Shown here: one piece after another, positions 49,221 through 58,624 of the stretch
Position numbering within the stretch: the first letter of the stretch is position 1
Layout: each line of letters opens with the position of its first letter
NCBI RefSeq assembly: GCF_001685015.1
Contig: NZ_MAYT01000027.1
Span: 149,436 to 213,435, forward strand
DNA from: Pseudobacillus wudalianchiensis
GTDB taxonomy: Bacteria; Bacillota; Bacilli; Bacillales; Domibacillaceae
Length of the DNA: 64,000 bases
Direction: 5' to 3'
Position numbers and translations under genes: made by a program
The notes under the pieces: generated by a model
The model's input: the letters and a program-made list of their open reading frames with translations, nothing else
What the model was told of the DNA's origin: nothing
The model's database searches: none

Positions 49221-50090
49221 ATGAATATCCAAAAATATATGGCGTTTGTAAAAGCAGTAGAATATGGGAGCTTTACAAGAGCGGCTGAAGCATTAAATTA
49301 TACACAGTCTGGCATCAGCCGTATGATTAAAGATTTAGAATTGGAATGGGGAATGTCCCTTTTGGAAAGAGGGCGTGCCGGTATTAGTTTAACATCTGAT
49401 GGCTTACAATTACTGCCCCAGTTACGGCGAATCTGTAATGAACATGAAATTTTAATGAGGCAGGTTGAGGACTTACACGATATGCAATCTGGGATCATCC
49501 GTATCGGAACATTTTCAAGTGTGGCAACTCACTGGCTACCTAATATGATTAAATTCTTTAAGAAGGATTATCCCAATATTGATTTTGAATTGCTTTTAGG
49601 TGATTATACAGAAATTGAAAACTGGATTATCGAAGGACGTGTCGACTTTGGATTTTTACGGCTGCCGACAAAAGCTGAACTTGAAACGATCTTTTTGGAG
49701 CAGGACCGTTTGCTGGTAGTCATACCTCGAGATCATCCACTTGCTGATTGCGATAAATTTCCAATCAGCGAATTATTGCACAGTCCCTTTATGCTATTGG
49801 AAAAGGGAGCAAAAGCAGAAATATCCGAAATTTTTGAAAAACACCAAATTTCACCGTTAGTTCATTTTACTACATGGGATGACTATGCCATTATGTCTAT
49901 GGTGGAAAACGGGTTAGGAATCAGTATATTGCCAGAGCTGATTTTACACCGTATTCCTTACCAAGTTATAGCGAAAGAACTTGAAGTGCCTGCTTTTCGA
50001 AATATTGGCCTTGCTATGAGAGAGCAAAGATTGCTTTCACTTGCGGCTAAGAGTTTTTTGGAATATTTACCCTTTAGAAAAAGAGAGTGA
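49221..50090 (+). CDS. LysR-family transcriptional regulator
   Basis: A 289-residue protein. The helix-turn-helix region reads FVKAVEYGSFTRAAEALNYT and QSGISRMIKDLELEWGMSLL. The effector domain begins near residue 90 (GIIRIGTFSSVATHWLPNMI) and includes VENGLGISILPELIL. AAGGGAGAAAGAG precedes the ATG. It is divergent from the EamA transporter and the YbaK pseudogene. The target is probably the transporter. Confidence 0.9.
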   Translation: MNIQKYMAFVKAVEYGSFTRAAEALNYTQSGISRMIKDLELEWGMSLLERGRAGISLTSDGLQLLPQLRRICNEHEILMRQVEDLHDMQSGIIRIGTFSSVATHWLPNMIKFFKKDYPNIDFELLLGDYTEIENWIIEGRVDFGFLRLPTKAELETIFLEQDRLLVVIPRDHPLADCDKFPISELLHSPFMLLEKGAKAEISEIFEKHQISPLVHFTTWDDYAIMSMVENGLGISILPELILHRIPYQVIAKELEVPAFRNIGLAMREQRLLSLAAKSFLEYLPFRKRE

Positions 50091-50343
50091 AAAATCCTCT
50101 GTTACAGGCCAATTGTTAAAAAGCAAGCCTTGCTATTGAAAAAACTTTTCCATTTATAAACTTATTAAATGATAGTACTTATTATTTTGACCTTTTCTAT
50201 ACTATAAAAATAACGAATTTCTATATGGAGGATTTTTGATTAAATCTTATTATAAACGATATGCTTTTTTTAAATGATCGAACTTTGTTTCAACTCTCCG
50301 TTTGTGTTTCTTGCAGCCATTCCTTCATTTTACTGACTTAAAA
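50091..50343. other. Intergenic stretch
   Basis: No supported gene. A 13-codon frame after TGGAGG at 50226 is too short to call. Confidence 0.4.
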
Positions 50344-50376
50344 AGAGAATGCCTGTTATCTATAGGCATTCTCTTC
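50344..50376 (-). terminator. Terminator of the first amidohydrolase gene
   Basis: AAGAGAATGCCT (50344-50355) and AGGCATTCTCTT (50365-50376) form a perfect 12-bp stem, followed by TTTTAAG on the minus strand. Confidence 0.85.
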
Positions 50377-50382
50377 TCCCAT

Positions 50383-51981
50383 TTACTTCTTATATATAAT
50401 TTTCCCGCCTACAATCGTCATTTCAATGTCAGTGGTCAAAAGCTCATCCGGTTCTTCCAGCGCTAAAATATTATTCGAATAAACCGTCATATCCGCTAAC
50501 TTTCCTGGTGAAAGAGTTCCTTTTTTGTGCTCCTCATTCGTGGCATAAGCACCGCCGATTGTAAATGTCTTTAGGGCATCAAGCATAGAGATTTTTTCTT
50601 TTTCATTCCAGCCATCGTGTGATTGTGAAGGCGCTCTCCGAGTAACCGCTGCATGAATACCTAATAATGGATCAACTGGCTCAACTGGTGCATCTGATCC
50701 TCCGGCACATAACACTCCAGCAGCAAGCAGGGATTTCCACGCATACAAATGTTGTATTCTCTCTTCCCCAATCCTTTCCTGAACCCACGGGAAATCCCCT
50801 ACTATAAACCTCGGTTGAATGTCAGCAATTAGATTCGGTCTAGCAAGACGCTCGATTAAATCTTTCCGAAGCAGAGATACATGGATGATCCGATCACGGT
50901 GCTGTACTTTTGGAAATTGCTCAAGGACTTGCAGCACATTTTCCACCGCCTGGTCGCCAATTGTATGGACAGCGATTGGCATCGAGTGCTCCCTTGCATC
51001 TTTCACCATTTGGTAAAGCTCTTCCTGACTATGCTGCGCTTCCCCGAATTGACCTGGCGCGTCATGGTAAGCTTCCGACAGTAAAGCGGTTCTCTTTCCG
51101 AATGCTCCATCCGCAAAAATTTTGATCGCTCCGATTTGCAGCTTATCATTTCCATATCCCGCATACATTCCTCTTTCTTTTAAACGATTGAGAAACGGAT
51201 AATCAATTAAAAGATTGCATCGAAGGCCTTTTTGTTTTTCGTTTAGTAATTCATCATACATTTTATACGTTTGATCAAAACCGCCCAAATAGATTGGGTC
51301 ATTCGTATGAACACTTGTTATTCCTCTTTGCGCGACATGATCCATCGCTTGTTCTAAGCCGAACTTTAATTCATCATATGTATGCTCCGGAATATGCTCT
51401 GTAATCAGTTTAGAAGCTGACTCAAGCAACACGCCCGTTGGCTGTTTCGTTACCTCATCAAGAACAATGCTTCCGCCTGTCGGTACAGTCATTGAAGGAG
51501 AGTAGTGGCACATTTCAAGCGCCTTGCTGTTGACAAGAAACGCATGATGACAGATCCGCTTTAGAAAAACTGGACAATGCGGCGCAACCTGATCTAATTC
51601 TTCGATCGTCGGAATGGTTCCGTCAGTAAACAGATTTTCATCCCAGCCCATCCCTAACAGCCATTTGCCTGGTGGTGTCGCATTCGCTCTTTCTCTTACT
51701 CTGTCTAGCATTTCTCTTTTAGATGTTACACCAATTAAGTTTAAATCCAAATATTGAAAAGCAATACCTGAGAGATGAAGGTGGCTGTCGATCAAACCAG
51801 GAGTGACCATCTTCCCTTGTAAATCAATAATTTCAGTATCTTTCCCTCCCCACTTTTGAATTATCTCTTTATGTGATCCAACCTCAGTAATAATTCCATT
51901 CTCTACGACGACTGTTTCCGCTAACGGTTGAGTCGCATCAAGCGTGTAAACAACTCCGTTAGTGTAGATTGTTTTTTGCAT
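50383..51981 (-). CDS. YtcJ-like amidohydrolase (family 3)
   Basis: A 532-residue metal-dependent hydrolase. VTPGLIDSHLHLSG holds the first two histidines, GAIKIFADGAFGKRTALLSE carries the lysine region, IAVHTIGDQAVENVL the next histidine, and LCAGGSDAPVEPVDPLLGIH the late aspartate. GKLADMTVYSNN is the usual C-terminal segment. YtcJ-type enzymes cleave amide or carbamate bonds in small molecules; the substrate is unknown. It is about 37% shorter in context than an operon: a terminator separates it from the related gene at 52330, so it is transcribed on its own. Confidence 0.87.
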   Translation of the reverse strand: MQKTIYTNGVVYTLDATQPLAETVVVENGIITEVGSHKEIIQKWGGKDTEIIDLQGKMVTPGLIDSHLHLSGIAFQYLDLNLIGVTSKREMLDRVRERANATPPGKWLLGMGWDENLFTDGTIPTIEELDQVAPHCPVFLKRICHHAFLVNSKALEMCHYSPSMTVPTGGSIVLDEVTKQPTGVLLESASKLITEHIPEHTYDELKFGLEQAMDHVAQRGITSVHTNDPIYLGGFDQTYKMYDELLNEKQKGLRCNLLIDYPFLNRLKERGMYAGYGNDKLQIGAIKIFADGAFGKRTALLSEAYHDAPGQFGEAQHSQEELYQMVKDAREHSMPIAVHTIGDQAVENVLQVLEQFPKVQHRDRIIHVSLLRKDLIERLARPNLIADIQPRFIVGDFPWVQERIGEERIQHLYAWKSLLAAGVLCAGGSDAPVEPVDPLLGIHAAVTRRAPSQSHDGWNEKEKISMLDALKTFTIGGAYATNEEHKKGTLSPGKLADMTVYSNNILALEEPDELLTTDIEMTIVGGKIIYKK

Positions 51982-52329
51982 CCTGTTTCCCCCTAAAGTA
52001 TCCCGTAAAATTTAGATTCTTGCAGATACAAATTTTTTACTCGTTCTACTACCAATTTGGCCCTTAGTCTGCCATTATTTTATCAAAAACACAATTATTC
52101 GTAATAAAATGATTAAAATTTTATCTACTCGATTAAAAGCAAACTCTTTTAGATGTTCAGATCGATGAATGGATCGCTTAAAATGAAGCATTTATTCAAT
52201 CTGAACCTAAGTAAGAACAGGGTTAGATCTTTAATTGTTCAAACAGCAAAACTAATTAAATATTCAAAATAAAAATTCTGCAAGAAGAGAGAATCTTCTA
52301 TCCTCTCATCTTGCAGAAAAACACTTCAT
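51982..52329. other. Intergenic stretch between the amidohydrolases
   Basis: This holds the promoter region of the gene at 50383 and the terminator of the gene at 52330. No -24/-12 promoter was found here. A short plus-strand stretch near 52150 (LDVQIDEWIA-like, with stops) may be debris. Confidence 0.4.
52276..52318 (-). terminator. Terminator of the second amidohydrolase gene
   Basis: TTCTGCAAGA (52276-52285) and TCTTGCAGAA (52309-52318) form a perfect 10-bp stem, extended inwards by GAGAG/CTCTC. A T-rich tail follows on the minus strand. Confidence 0.8.
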
Positions 52330-53955
52330 TTATTTTTTTACTGCAGCCTCTTTTTGATAGACACAGCTTCCCCCCATATACGTCTCAACCACTTGTACTT
52401 CATCAATGTTCTCTGGATTGATTTCGAGTATATCTTGGTCAAGCACGATGAAATCAGCATGATATCCTGGTTTTAACTGACCAACCTGCGGAATGCGGGT
52501 GAGCTGTTGAGCGGCCCGCGTATAAAGCTCAATAGCCGCAGCAACATCGATTCGTTCATCCTGTCCTGTATCTGTTCCGTCATACGCCTTACGTGTAACG
52601 GCGGATTTGAGTCCGAGGAATGGATTGACCGGATCAGCCCATGCTGTTCCTGGTGCGTCGGAAGAAAAGGCCACTTCTATTCCCATTTCTAGCATGGTTT
52701 TAATTGGGTACGTTTCTTTTGTCCGTTCCGCCCCCAGATTTTTCAAATAGCTTTCGATTTCTGCATATAGGAAGACAGGCTGCGTAACAATGCCAATTCT
52801 CGCTTCCGCCATGCGTTTCATCGCTTGTTCAGTAGGCAAAGTCACGTGCTCAATTCTGACAGACGGTGCATCTTCTAACCAGCCTTCTTTATCATAAAAC
52901 GTATCGACGATTAAATCGATTGCCTGCTCTCCCATCGCATGAATCACTAATTGAATCCCATATTTCTTAGCAGCCTCACCCGCTGCTAATAATTCTTCTT
53001 TTGACGTTGTCGGAATGCCATAGTTTTCGCCTTCTCCCAGGAACGGCGGGTTTACCCAAGCTGTTTGACCGGAAATGCTTCCATCAGAGAATAGTTTAAT
53101 CCCTCCAATATGGACAGGGTTATTTCGATTTATCCGCTCTTTGTCCTCAATCGGCTGCATGCGCAAGTCCTCCCACATATAGTAAAGGACTGTTCGCTGC
53201 TTAAGACCCTTTTCCTGTCCCTTTTTATACATTTCCAAATAATCAACCGGCGCTGTTCTTGACATTAAGTCTGTGATGGCCGTAATGCCATGGGCAAACA
53301 ACTTCGGGCTTAACTCAGCTAAGGCAGATGCATCTTCTTCAATTGTTTGAACAGGCATCAGCTTAAATACTATTTCTCTCGCATTTTCTCGTAAAACTCC
53401 CGTTGGTTCACCGTTTTCATCTTTATCAATTTGTCCGCCTGGAGGATTTGGTGTATCCTTTGTAATTCCAGCCATTTCTAATACTTTACTATTTACTGTA
53501 GCAATGTGAACACATGAACGGCTGGCGATGACAGGAACGTCTGGAGCTGCTTTGTCTAGGTCCCAGCGTGTCGGCATCCGGCCCTCTGCTAATTTCCCTT
53601 CATCGTATCCCCAGCATTCAATCCATTGGCCTTCTTTTAAACTTTTACGTCTCTCACGAATTTGTTCAATCAATTCGGCAATAGAATGTACATTCGGAGG
53701 AAGAGCCGCAATTTGTTTAGAATACATCGCTAAATGCCAGGGATGAAGGTGAGCATCAATGAAACCAGGAAGCACTCGTCGGCCTTGAAGATCAATGACA
53801 TTTCCTTTGCTTTGTTGAATCTCTTCCCCATTTCCGATCCATGTAATCTTTCCACCCTGTACTTTCATAGCGCTTGCATATGGCTGATCACGATTAGATG
53901 TAAAGATCTTGCCATTTATAAAAGTCGTTTCATATTGGTTATTCATGCTTATCAT
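52330..53955 (-). CDS. YtcJ-like amidohydrolase under sigma-54 control
   Basis: A 541-residue paralogue of the gene at 50383. GFIDAHLHPWHLAMYSK has the paired histidines, HIGGIKLFSDGSISGQTAW the lysine region, LVIHAMGEQAIDLIV a histidine, and VAFSSDAPGTAWADPVNPFL the aspartate. The product should hydrolyse an amide-type bond in the cytoplasm, probably for nitrogen or carbon supply. A consensus sigma-54 promoter lies 190 bases upstream, and a RocR-like activator gene is the next gene upstream on the same strand. Confidence 0.87.
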   Translation of the reverse strand: MISMNNQYETTFINGKIFTSNRDQPYASAMKVQGGKITWIGNGEEIQQSKGNVIDLQGRRVLPGFIDAHLHPWHLAMYSKQIAALPPNVHSIAELIEQIRERRKSLKEGQWIECWGYDEGKLAEGRMPTRWDLDKAAPDVPVIASRSCVHIATVNSKVLEMAGITKDTPNPPGGQIDKDENGEPTGVLRENAREIVFKLMPVQTIEEDASALAELSPKLFAHGITAITDLMSRTAPVDYLEMYKKGQEKGLKQRTVLYYMWEDLRMQPIEDKERINRNNPVHIGGIKLFSDGSISGQTAWVNPPFLGEGENYGIPTTSKEELLAAGEAAKKYGIQLVIHAMGEQAIDLIVDTFYDKEGWLEDAPSVRIEHVTLPTEQAMKRMAEARIGIVTQPVFLYAEIESYLKNLGAERTKETYPIKTMLEMGIEVAFSSDAPGTAWADPVNPFLGLKSAVTRKAYDGTDTGQDERIDVAAAIELYTRAAQQLTRIPQVGQLKPGYHADFIVLDQDILEINPENIDEVQVVETYMGGSCVYQKEAAVKK

Positions 53956-54145
53956 GTTCCTTCCTACAATAAAATTCTAAGATGCATTCTCTTGGCGATT
54001 GGATAGCTTTCCTCTGCCAGCTGATTCATTCATTTGTTTTTAGTCATGAAGTTATCCGCTTTCATTCAATTGTTTTATTGCTTGTGATTTTGGTTAGGAA
54101 ATCCAAAATTGAAAGCGTAAAAAAGACTCATCGTCATTTTTCTCA

Positions 54146-54162
54146 TGCAATTTTCGTGCCAA
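54146..54162 (-). promoter_or_regulatory. Consensus sigma-54 (-24/-12) promoter
   Basis: On the minus strand TTGGCACGAAAATTGCA matches the sigma-54 consensus TGGCACG-N4-TTGCW at every fixed position. It points towards the amidohydrolase gene starting at 53955, and a sigma-54 activator gene lies just upstream. Confidence 0.88.
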
Positions 54163-54276
54163 AAATAAAAATTTCCCTCATAAATCGTATTAAACGCCCT
54201 ATTTACCCGCAAGGATAAAGCCGAATATTATTTTTCAAACTGGCTGGTAAGAAAAAAGTTCATGAAAAAAGCAAAA

Positions 54277-54302
54277 AAAGAGGGAAAAATTTATCCCTCT
54301 TT
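54277..54302 (-). terminator. Terminator of the sigma-54 activator gene
   Basis: AAAGAGGGA (54277-54285) and TCCCTCTTT (54294-54302) form a stem with a long T-run on the minus strand. Confidence 0.85.
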
Positions 54303-54315
54303 CGTAAAAACTTTT

Positions 54316-55689
54316 TTACCGCAGTCTATATTTGTCCATCTTATATTTTAGAGATTGTTTAGAAAGCCCTAATCTTCTTGCCGCTTGAGCAATAACACCA
54401 TTTGTTTGTTCTAATTCATTTTCAATTATCTTTTTTTCATAGTCTTCCACGGCTTCCCGTAAAGAACTGATCATACTGTTCATTGCAGGATTTACAGGAG
54501 CAGCCATCTGATACTCTCTAATTCTTCTCGGTATATCTTCCATTGTAATACGATGCTCACTTGCATGATTAAAAGCAGTTTCTACCGCGTTTTTTAATTC
54601 TCTAATATTCCCCGGCCAATTATATGCTTTAAAGCAATCAATCACTTCCTGATCGACTTCATCGATAAAAATGTTCATGTTATTGTTATAAAACTCAATA
54701 TAATGCTGGAGCAATACTTCGATGTCCTCCTGCCGTTCCTTTAAGCTGGGCAGATCAAGTTGTACGACTCCCAGCCGATAATACAAATCTTCCCGCATCC
54801 TTTTTTCAGAAAGCAGTAAATCAGGATCTTCGTTCGTAGCCGAAATGACTCTGATATCTAACCTAATATTTTTTTTGCCGCCGATCCTTCTAATCGACTT
54901 CTCCTCTATTGCTTTTAAAAGCTTCACTTGAAGGCTAAGCTCTAAAGAATTGATTTCATCTAAAAACAGGGTGCCTCCCTCGGCCTGCTCAAACAAACCC
55001 GGTTTGTCCTCGGAACCCGTAAAACTCCCTTTCGTTGTGCCAAACAACGTGCTTTCTAGCAGATTAGCCGGGACTGCTCCGCAATTTAGAGAAACGAAGG
55101 GGTGGCTGTACCGGTCGCTTAAATTGTGAATCGCCTGGGCGATGACTTCTTTTCCCGTCCCTGTTCTCCCGTGAATTAGCACTGTCGAATCGGTCTTAGA
55201 AATTTTTTCGAGTTTTTGTTTGATCGCAGTCATTTTAGGATTTGCTGTAATGATGTCATCAATCGTATAAATGGTATCATTTTTACGATACACTTTATGA
55301 CGCGCATATTTATCAAGATGCTGAATGTTTTTCTTATCAAAAAAGTGCTTAGAGAACTCAACAGCTCCGATAATTTGATCCCCTTCTTTAATCGGATAAG
55401 TCGAGTTAACTGATACGAAAGTATTTCCTTTATTGGTGGTCATCTCTTGCTTAACGTTGCAAAGCGGCACTCCGCTTCTTAGTACGTTCATCAACGTGCT
55501 ATTTTCATTTGTTAAATCTTTATAGAAAGAAGTGATATGTTTTCCTAAAAAGTTCTCAGGTCTTAGATCAAGCTCTTTTAATACATTTAAATCGGCTAAG
55601 TCATAGAAAATGACTATTCCGTTCGCATCGACAATTAATACGTTGTCAAAATCAGATAAGCCTTTAAAACTTTCTACATCGATCTTCAC
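54316..55689 (-). CDS. Sigma-54-dependent activator, RocR-like
   Basis: A 457-residue protein. An N-terminal PAS-like sensor (about residues 5-120; NVLIVDANGIVIFYD) is followed by an AAA+ domain with Walker A GRTGTGKEVI, Walker B GGTLFLDEINS and arginine finger region. A C-terminal Fis-type helix-turn-helix ends ARRLGLSKQSLKYKMDKYRL. The sigma-54 contact loop reads GSFTGS instead of the usual GAFTGA. The start is GTG after TAGGAGG. It very likely activates the -24/-12 promoter at 54146 when its PAS domain binds a substrate of the amidohydrolase pathway. Confidence 0.9.
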   Translation of the reverse strand: MKIDVESFKGLSDFDNVLIVDANGIVIFYDLADLNVLKELDLRPENFLGKHITSFYKDLTNENSTLMNVLRSGVPLCNVKQEMTTNKGNTFVSVNSTYPIKEGDQIIGAVEFSKHFFDKKNIQHLDKYARHKVYRKNDTIYTIDDIITANPKMTAIKQKLEKISKTDSTVLIHGRTGTGKEVIAQAIHNLSDRYSHPFVSLNCGAVPANLLESTLFGTTKGSFTGSEDKPGLFEQAEGGTLFLDEINSLELSLQVKLLKAIEEKSIRRIGGKKNIRLDIRVISATNEDPDLLLSEKRMREDLYYRLGVVQLDLPSLKERQEDIEVLLQHYIEFYNNNMNIFIDEVDQEVIDCFKAYNWPGNIRELKNAVETAFNHASEHRITMEDIPRRIREYQMAAPVNPAMNSMISSLREAVEDYEKKIIENELEQTNGVIAQAARRLGLSKQSLKYKMDKYRLR

Positions 55690-56257
55690 TTTTTTTCCTC
55701 CTATCTAGTTAGTGTAAATACGTCTATGTATGAGCAGAGCGGCTGCTCGAGTATCCGCTTCAAAGAGAAACAGGCTTTTATTGTACCATTTCAGTTTTTA
55801 AAATTAGTCCCTATTATACTTAGTTGTTGATTTTTTTTGCAGATTCACCAACATGCGTCTTTCCTAGTGCACAAACTGAAAGCGGACCAGCTTTTAGTTC
55901 ATGAACGGAATTCAAAAGCAGCAAAGAAAAGCATTTCTCCACAAGCTATTGAGACTTTTCACTTATACTGCCTATTCCTCTTGGTAAAATAGAATGGCTA
56001 TCTAAAAACAATATCATAATTTTTATGCTTTGATAATAAACAAAGAATGCTTTGTCTTGGTCAGCAAACGCATAAATCTTGTAATAGTCCTATCCGCCGT
56101 ACAAGAAAATAACCATTCAATACTAGTACCAATGACTTTATATTAGGATCAAGCCACTTTCTTTTGCAGCTGGACAGCCCTGCTCTTTTTAACACAAAAA
56201 TCCCCTAGCTACTTGCTGTTAATGATTCACACCTAGTAGCCAGAGGTCTTATTCGTT
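55690..56257. other. Intergenic stretch
   Basis: No gene seen in 570 bases. It holds the activator's promoter region and, near its right end, a possible terminator of the MASE3 gene: around 56200-56246 an imperfect stem on the minus strand ends in GGATTTTTG. Confidence 0.4.
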
Positions 56258-58453
56258 TTATCTATTTCCTGCTTGTACATGCTTTAATTGATCACAATAT
56301 ATTTTGGATTGCTGTTGCAGTTCCTCGTACTCAGCACTTAATCTCTCCGAAGAAGCTGGCGGGCTAAAAAGGTATCCCTGCACTTGATGACAGTGCTCTT
56401 TCCAGAGAAATTCAAGCTGGTCAACTTGTTCCACCCCTTCAGCTATAACGGTTAGTTCCAGGTGTTTGGCAATCGAGATAATCATCGCAATCAAGGCAGC
56501 GTCATGTTTATTTGTCCGGACATGACGAACGAATGAACGATCGATTTTTACACAGTCAATCGGTAAGTCTTTCAAGTAATACAAGGAGGAATAGCCGGTT
56601 CCAAAATCATCTATGGCAATGCGCACACCTAACCGCTTTAATTCGGCTAAAATATCAGTTGCATAACTAACATTCATCGTCATGCTCTCTGTAATTTCTA
56701 ATTCTAAATAGCGCGGCGGCAGATTTGCTTTTTTCAAGCTGTCTTCTACTAAATCAACGAGATTCCGCTGGAAAAACTGCCGGGTAGATAGATTTACGGC
56801 GACGCTTAAGTCAGAGAAGCCTTGATTATGCCAGTGTTTCAGCTGCTTACAAGCCGTTCTTAGCACCCATTCTCCAATTGGCACGATGAGTCCAGTTTCT
56901 TCAGCAATCGGTATAAATTCCCCTGGGGATACCCATCCTCTCTCCGGATGCTTCCAGCGAATTAATGCCTCTAGCGAAACAATACGTCCTTCACGCAAAT
57001 TCACCTGCGGCTGATAGTAAAGGTACAGCTCTCCCTTATCAAGTGCTTTATGTAAATCATGCTCTAATACTAATCGGTCCATCAGCTGCTCATCCATATC
57101 ATAATGATAAAACGCATAACGGCTGAACTCATTTTGTGCTTCAAACTTAGCAACCTGCGCATGCTTTAAAAGTTCATCTGCATTTTTCCCATGTTCCGGA
57201 TATAAGGCAATTCCCATATTCAAGGTGATATTCAGCTGTAAATGCTGGATTCGAAAAGGCTCTGCCATCAACTTTTGGAGCTTTCGACAAATAGTTGCTG
57301 CTTCCTCTTTATCTTTTATCGACTTGAAAAAAAGTGTAAATTCCTTCCCTCTCATCTTTCCGAGAAATCCATTATGAAAATCGGTCTCCTGCAAGCGGGC
57401 AGCAACAGATTGCAAAATTAAATCGCTAAAGGAATGGCCAAGCGACTCATTCATCGCATCAAAGCGGTCAATTTCAATAATAAGAATGGCTGTCTTCTCT
57501 TGCGGCTCCCGTTTTAGCAATTCGGCCAGCTTCTCTTTAAAATAACGAAAGTTCGGCAATTTCGTCAATTCATCATGATAAGCCATGTAATGAAGCGACT
57601 CCTCGGATTTCCTTAATCGCTGTTCCGCCTGTTTTAACAGTTGAAACGGTTCTTCTACCGCCGTATAGTACAACGCTCTTAACAAAAAATAAAAACCTAG
57701 CAGCTGAAATAAATGGCCGATGAAATTGGCAATATCGTATACACTTTTATAAGAAGTGAACATCGAATCACCAATCATTAAGTAAAGAGAAGCAACGATC
57801 ATCATAAAATTGCGATTTTTTGCCTCTCTAAAATTCTTAATTAAAAAAACAATACAGAGACATTGCAGCACAATGGCCGTATATTGCAGGCTGTTCTTTA
57901 TCACTGTAGTGCCTGTCCCTTCTACCACTAATTCAGGCAGGAGCTTGGCGGGATGATAAATAATAGTCGTCCAACTCAAGAAATAAATGAAAGCAAAACT
58001 ATAGGCCAGCCACCGATACTTTGAGTTTACTTGCTTTTCCGTCGATATAATAATTAAAAATAGTCCTAAAGCTTGCGTCAGCCGTGAAACCATATAAAAC
58101 CAAGTAGCTGTATACGGCGTGCTTTCTATTAAAAAGAATGGCATTCCTTTATAAGTGATCGTATGAAGGACTTCCAGCAAACTAATGGAAAAGAATAGCG
58201 CTCCCAGCCACAGTCGCTGATTGGACATAATATGCGGGAAGACCATCCATGCCTGAATAGCAATTGTAAAGGAGGAGGCAATGATAAAAATTTCAAAAAT
58301 TAAATGAAGCGTGATATAGTTCTGCTCTTTAAAAACAGCAAATAATGGTTCGCGAAAAAACAAGACAGGAATTAAGAACAAAAGGGGCATAATGACTCCC
58401 CCTCTATTTACTTTCCAAAATCCATTTTTCGTTGCTAGTTGACTCAAAGACAA
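56258..58453 (-). CDS. Membrane GGDEF-EAL protein with degenerate GGDEF
   Basis: A 731-residue protein. About eight membrane helices in the first 270 residues match a MASE3-type sensor (GMPFFLIESTPYTATWFYMV). A GGDEF domain follows (about 290-455) whose signature reads MRGKEF, so it should not make cyclic-di-GMP. The EAL domain (about 465-715) is intact: LEALIRWKHP, VNLSTRQFF, LEITESM, AIDDFGTGYSSL and KIDRSFV. Net activity is therefore predicted to be cyclic-di-GMP breakdown, with the GGDEF part possibly sensing GTP. It lies downstream of another GGDEF-EAL gene on the same strand. Confidence 0.9.
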   Translation of the reverse strand: MSLSQLATKNGFWKVNRGGVIMPLLFLIPVLFFREPLFAVFKEQNYITLHLIFEIFIIASSFTIAIQAWMVFPHIMSNQRLWLGALFFSISLLEVLHTITYKGMPFFLIESTPYTATWFYMVSRLTQALGLFLIIISTEKQVNSKYRWLAYSFAFIYFLSWTTIIYHPAKLLPELVVEGTGTTVIKNSLQYTAIVLQCLCIVFLIKNFREAKNRNFMMIVASLYLMIGDSMFTSYKSVYDIANFIGHLFQLLGFYFLLRALYYTAVEEPFQLLKQAEQRLRKSEESLHYMAYHDELTKLPNFRYFKEKLAELLKREPQEKTAILIIEIDRFDAMNESLGHSFSDLILQSVAARLQETDFHNGFLGKMRGKEFTLFFKSIKDKEEAATICRKLQKLMAEPFRIQHLQLNITLNMGIALYPEHGKNADELLKHAQVAKFEAQNEFSRYAFYHYDMDEQLMDRLVLEHDLHKALDKGELYLYYQPQVNLREGRIVSLEALIRWKHPERGWVSPGEFIPIAEETGLIVPIGEWVLRTACKQLKHWHNQGFSDLSVAVNLSTRQFFQRNLVDLVEDSLKKANLPPRYLELEITESMTMNVSYATDILAELKRLGVRIAIDDFGTGYSSLYYLKDLPIDCVKIDRSFVRHVRTNKHDAALIAMIISIAKHLELTVIAEGVEQVDQLEFLWKEHCHQVQGYLFSPPASSERLSAEYEELQQQSKIYCDQLKHVQAGNR

Positions 58454-58624
58454 ACGCTCCTCTCCTCTATCCTGAGGTATACACCTTTAGATTTCTTTAT
58501 ACGTTTGGCTAGCATGCGAACCTTATAAGCCATCACAGATAATTCACTTTTTATCGACTCATTCTGCCAGTTGCTAAAGCATCAGTGTATTCATTTCCTC
58601 TGAATTTATTTAAAATTTATTAAT

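Noticed and set aside
50226-50275. 13-codon frame after TGGAGG
   Set aside because: Too short, with a poor spacing to its TTG start and no terminator.
52150-52260. Transposase remnant between the amidohydrolases
   Set aside because: A plus-strand stretch reads protein-like for about ten residues between stops, too little to assign to any family.
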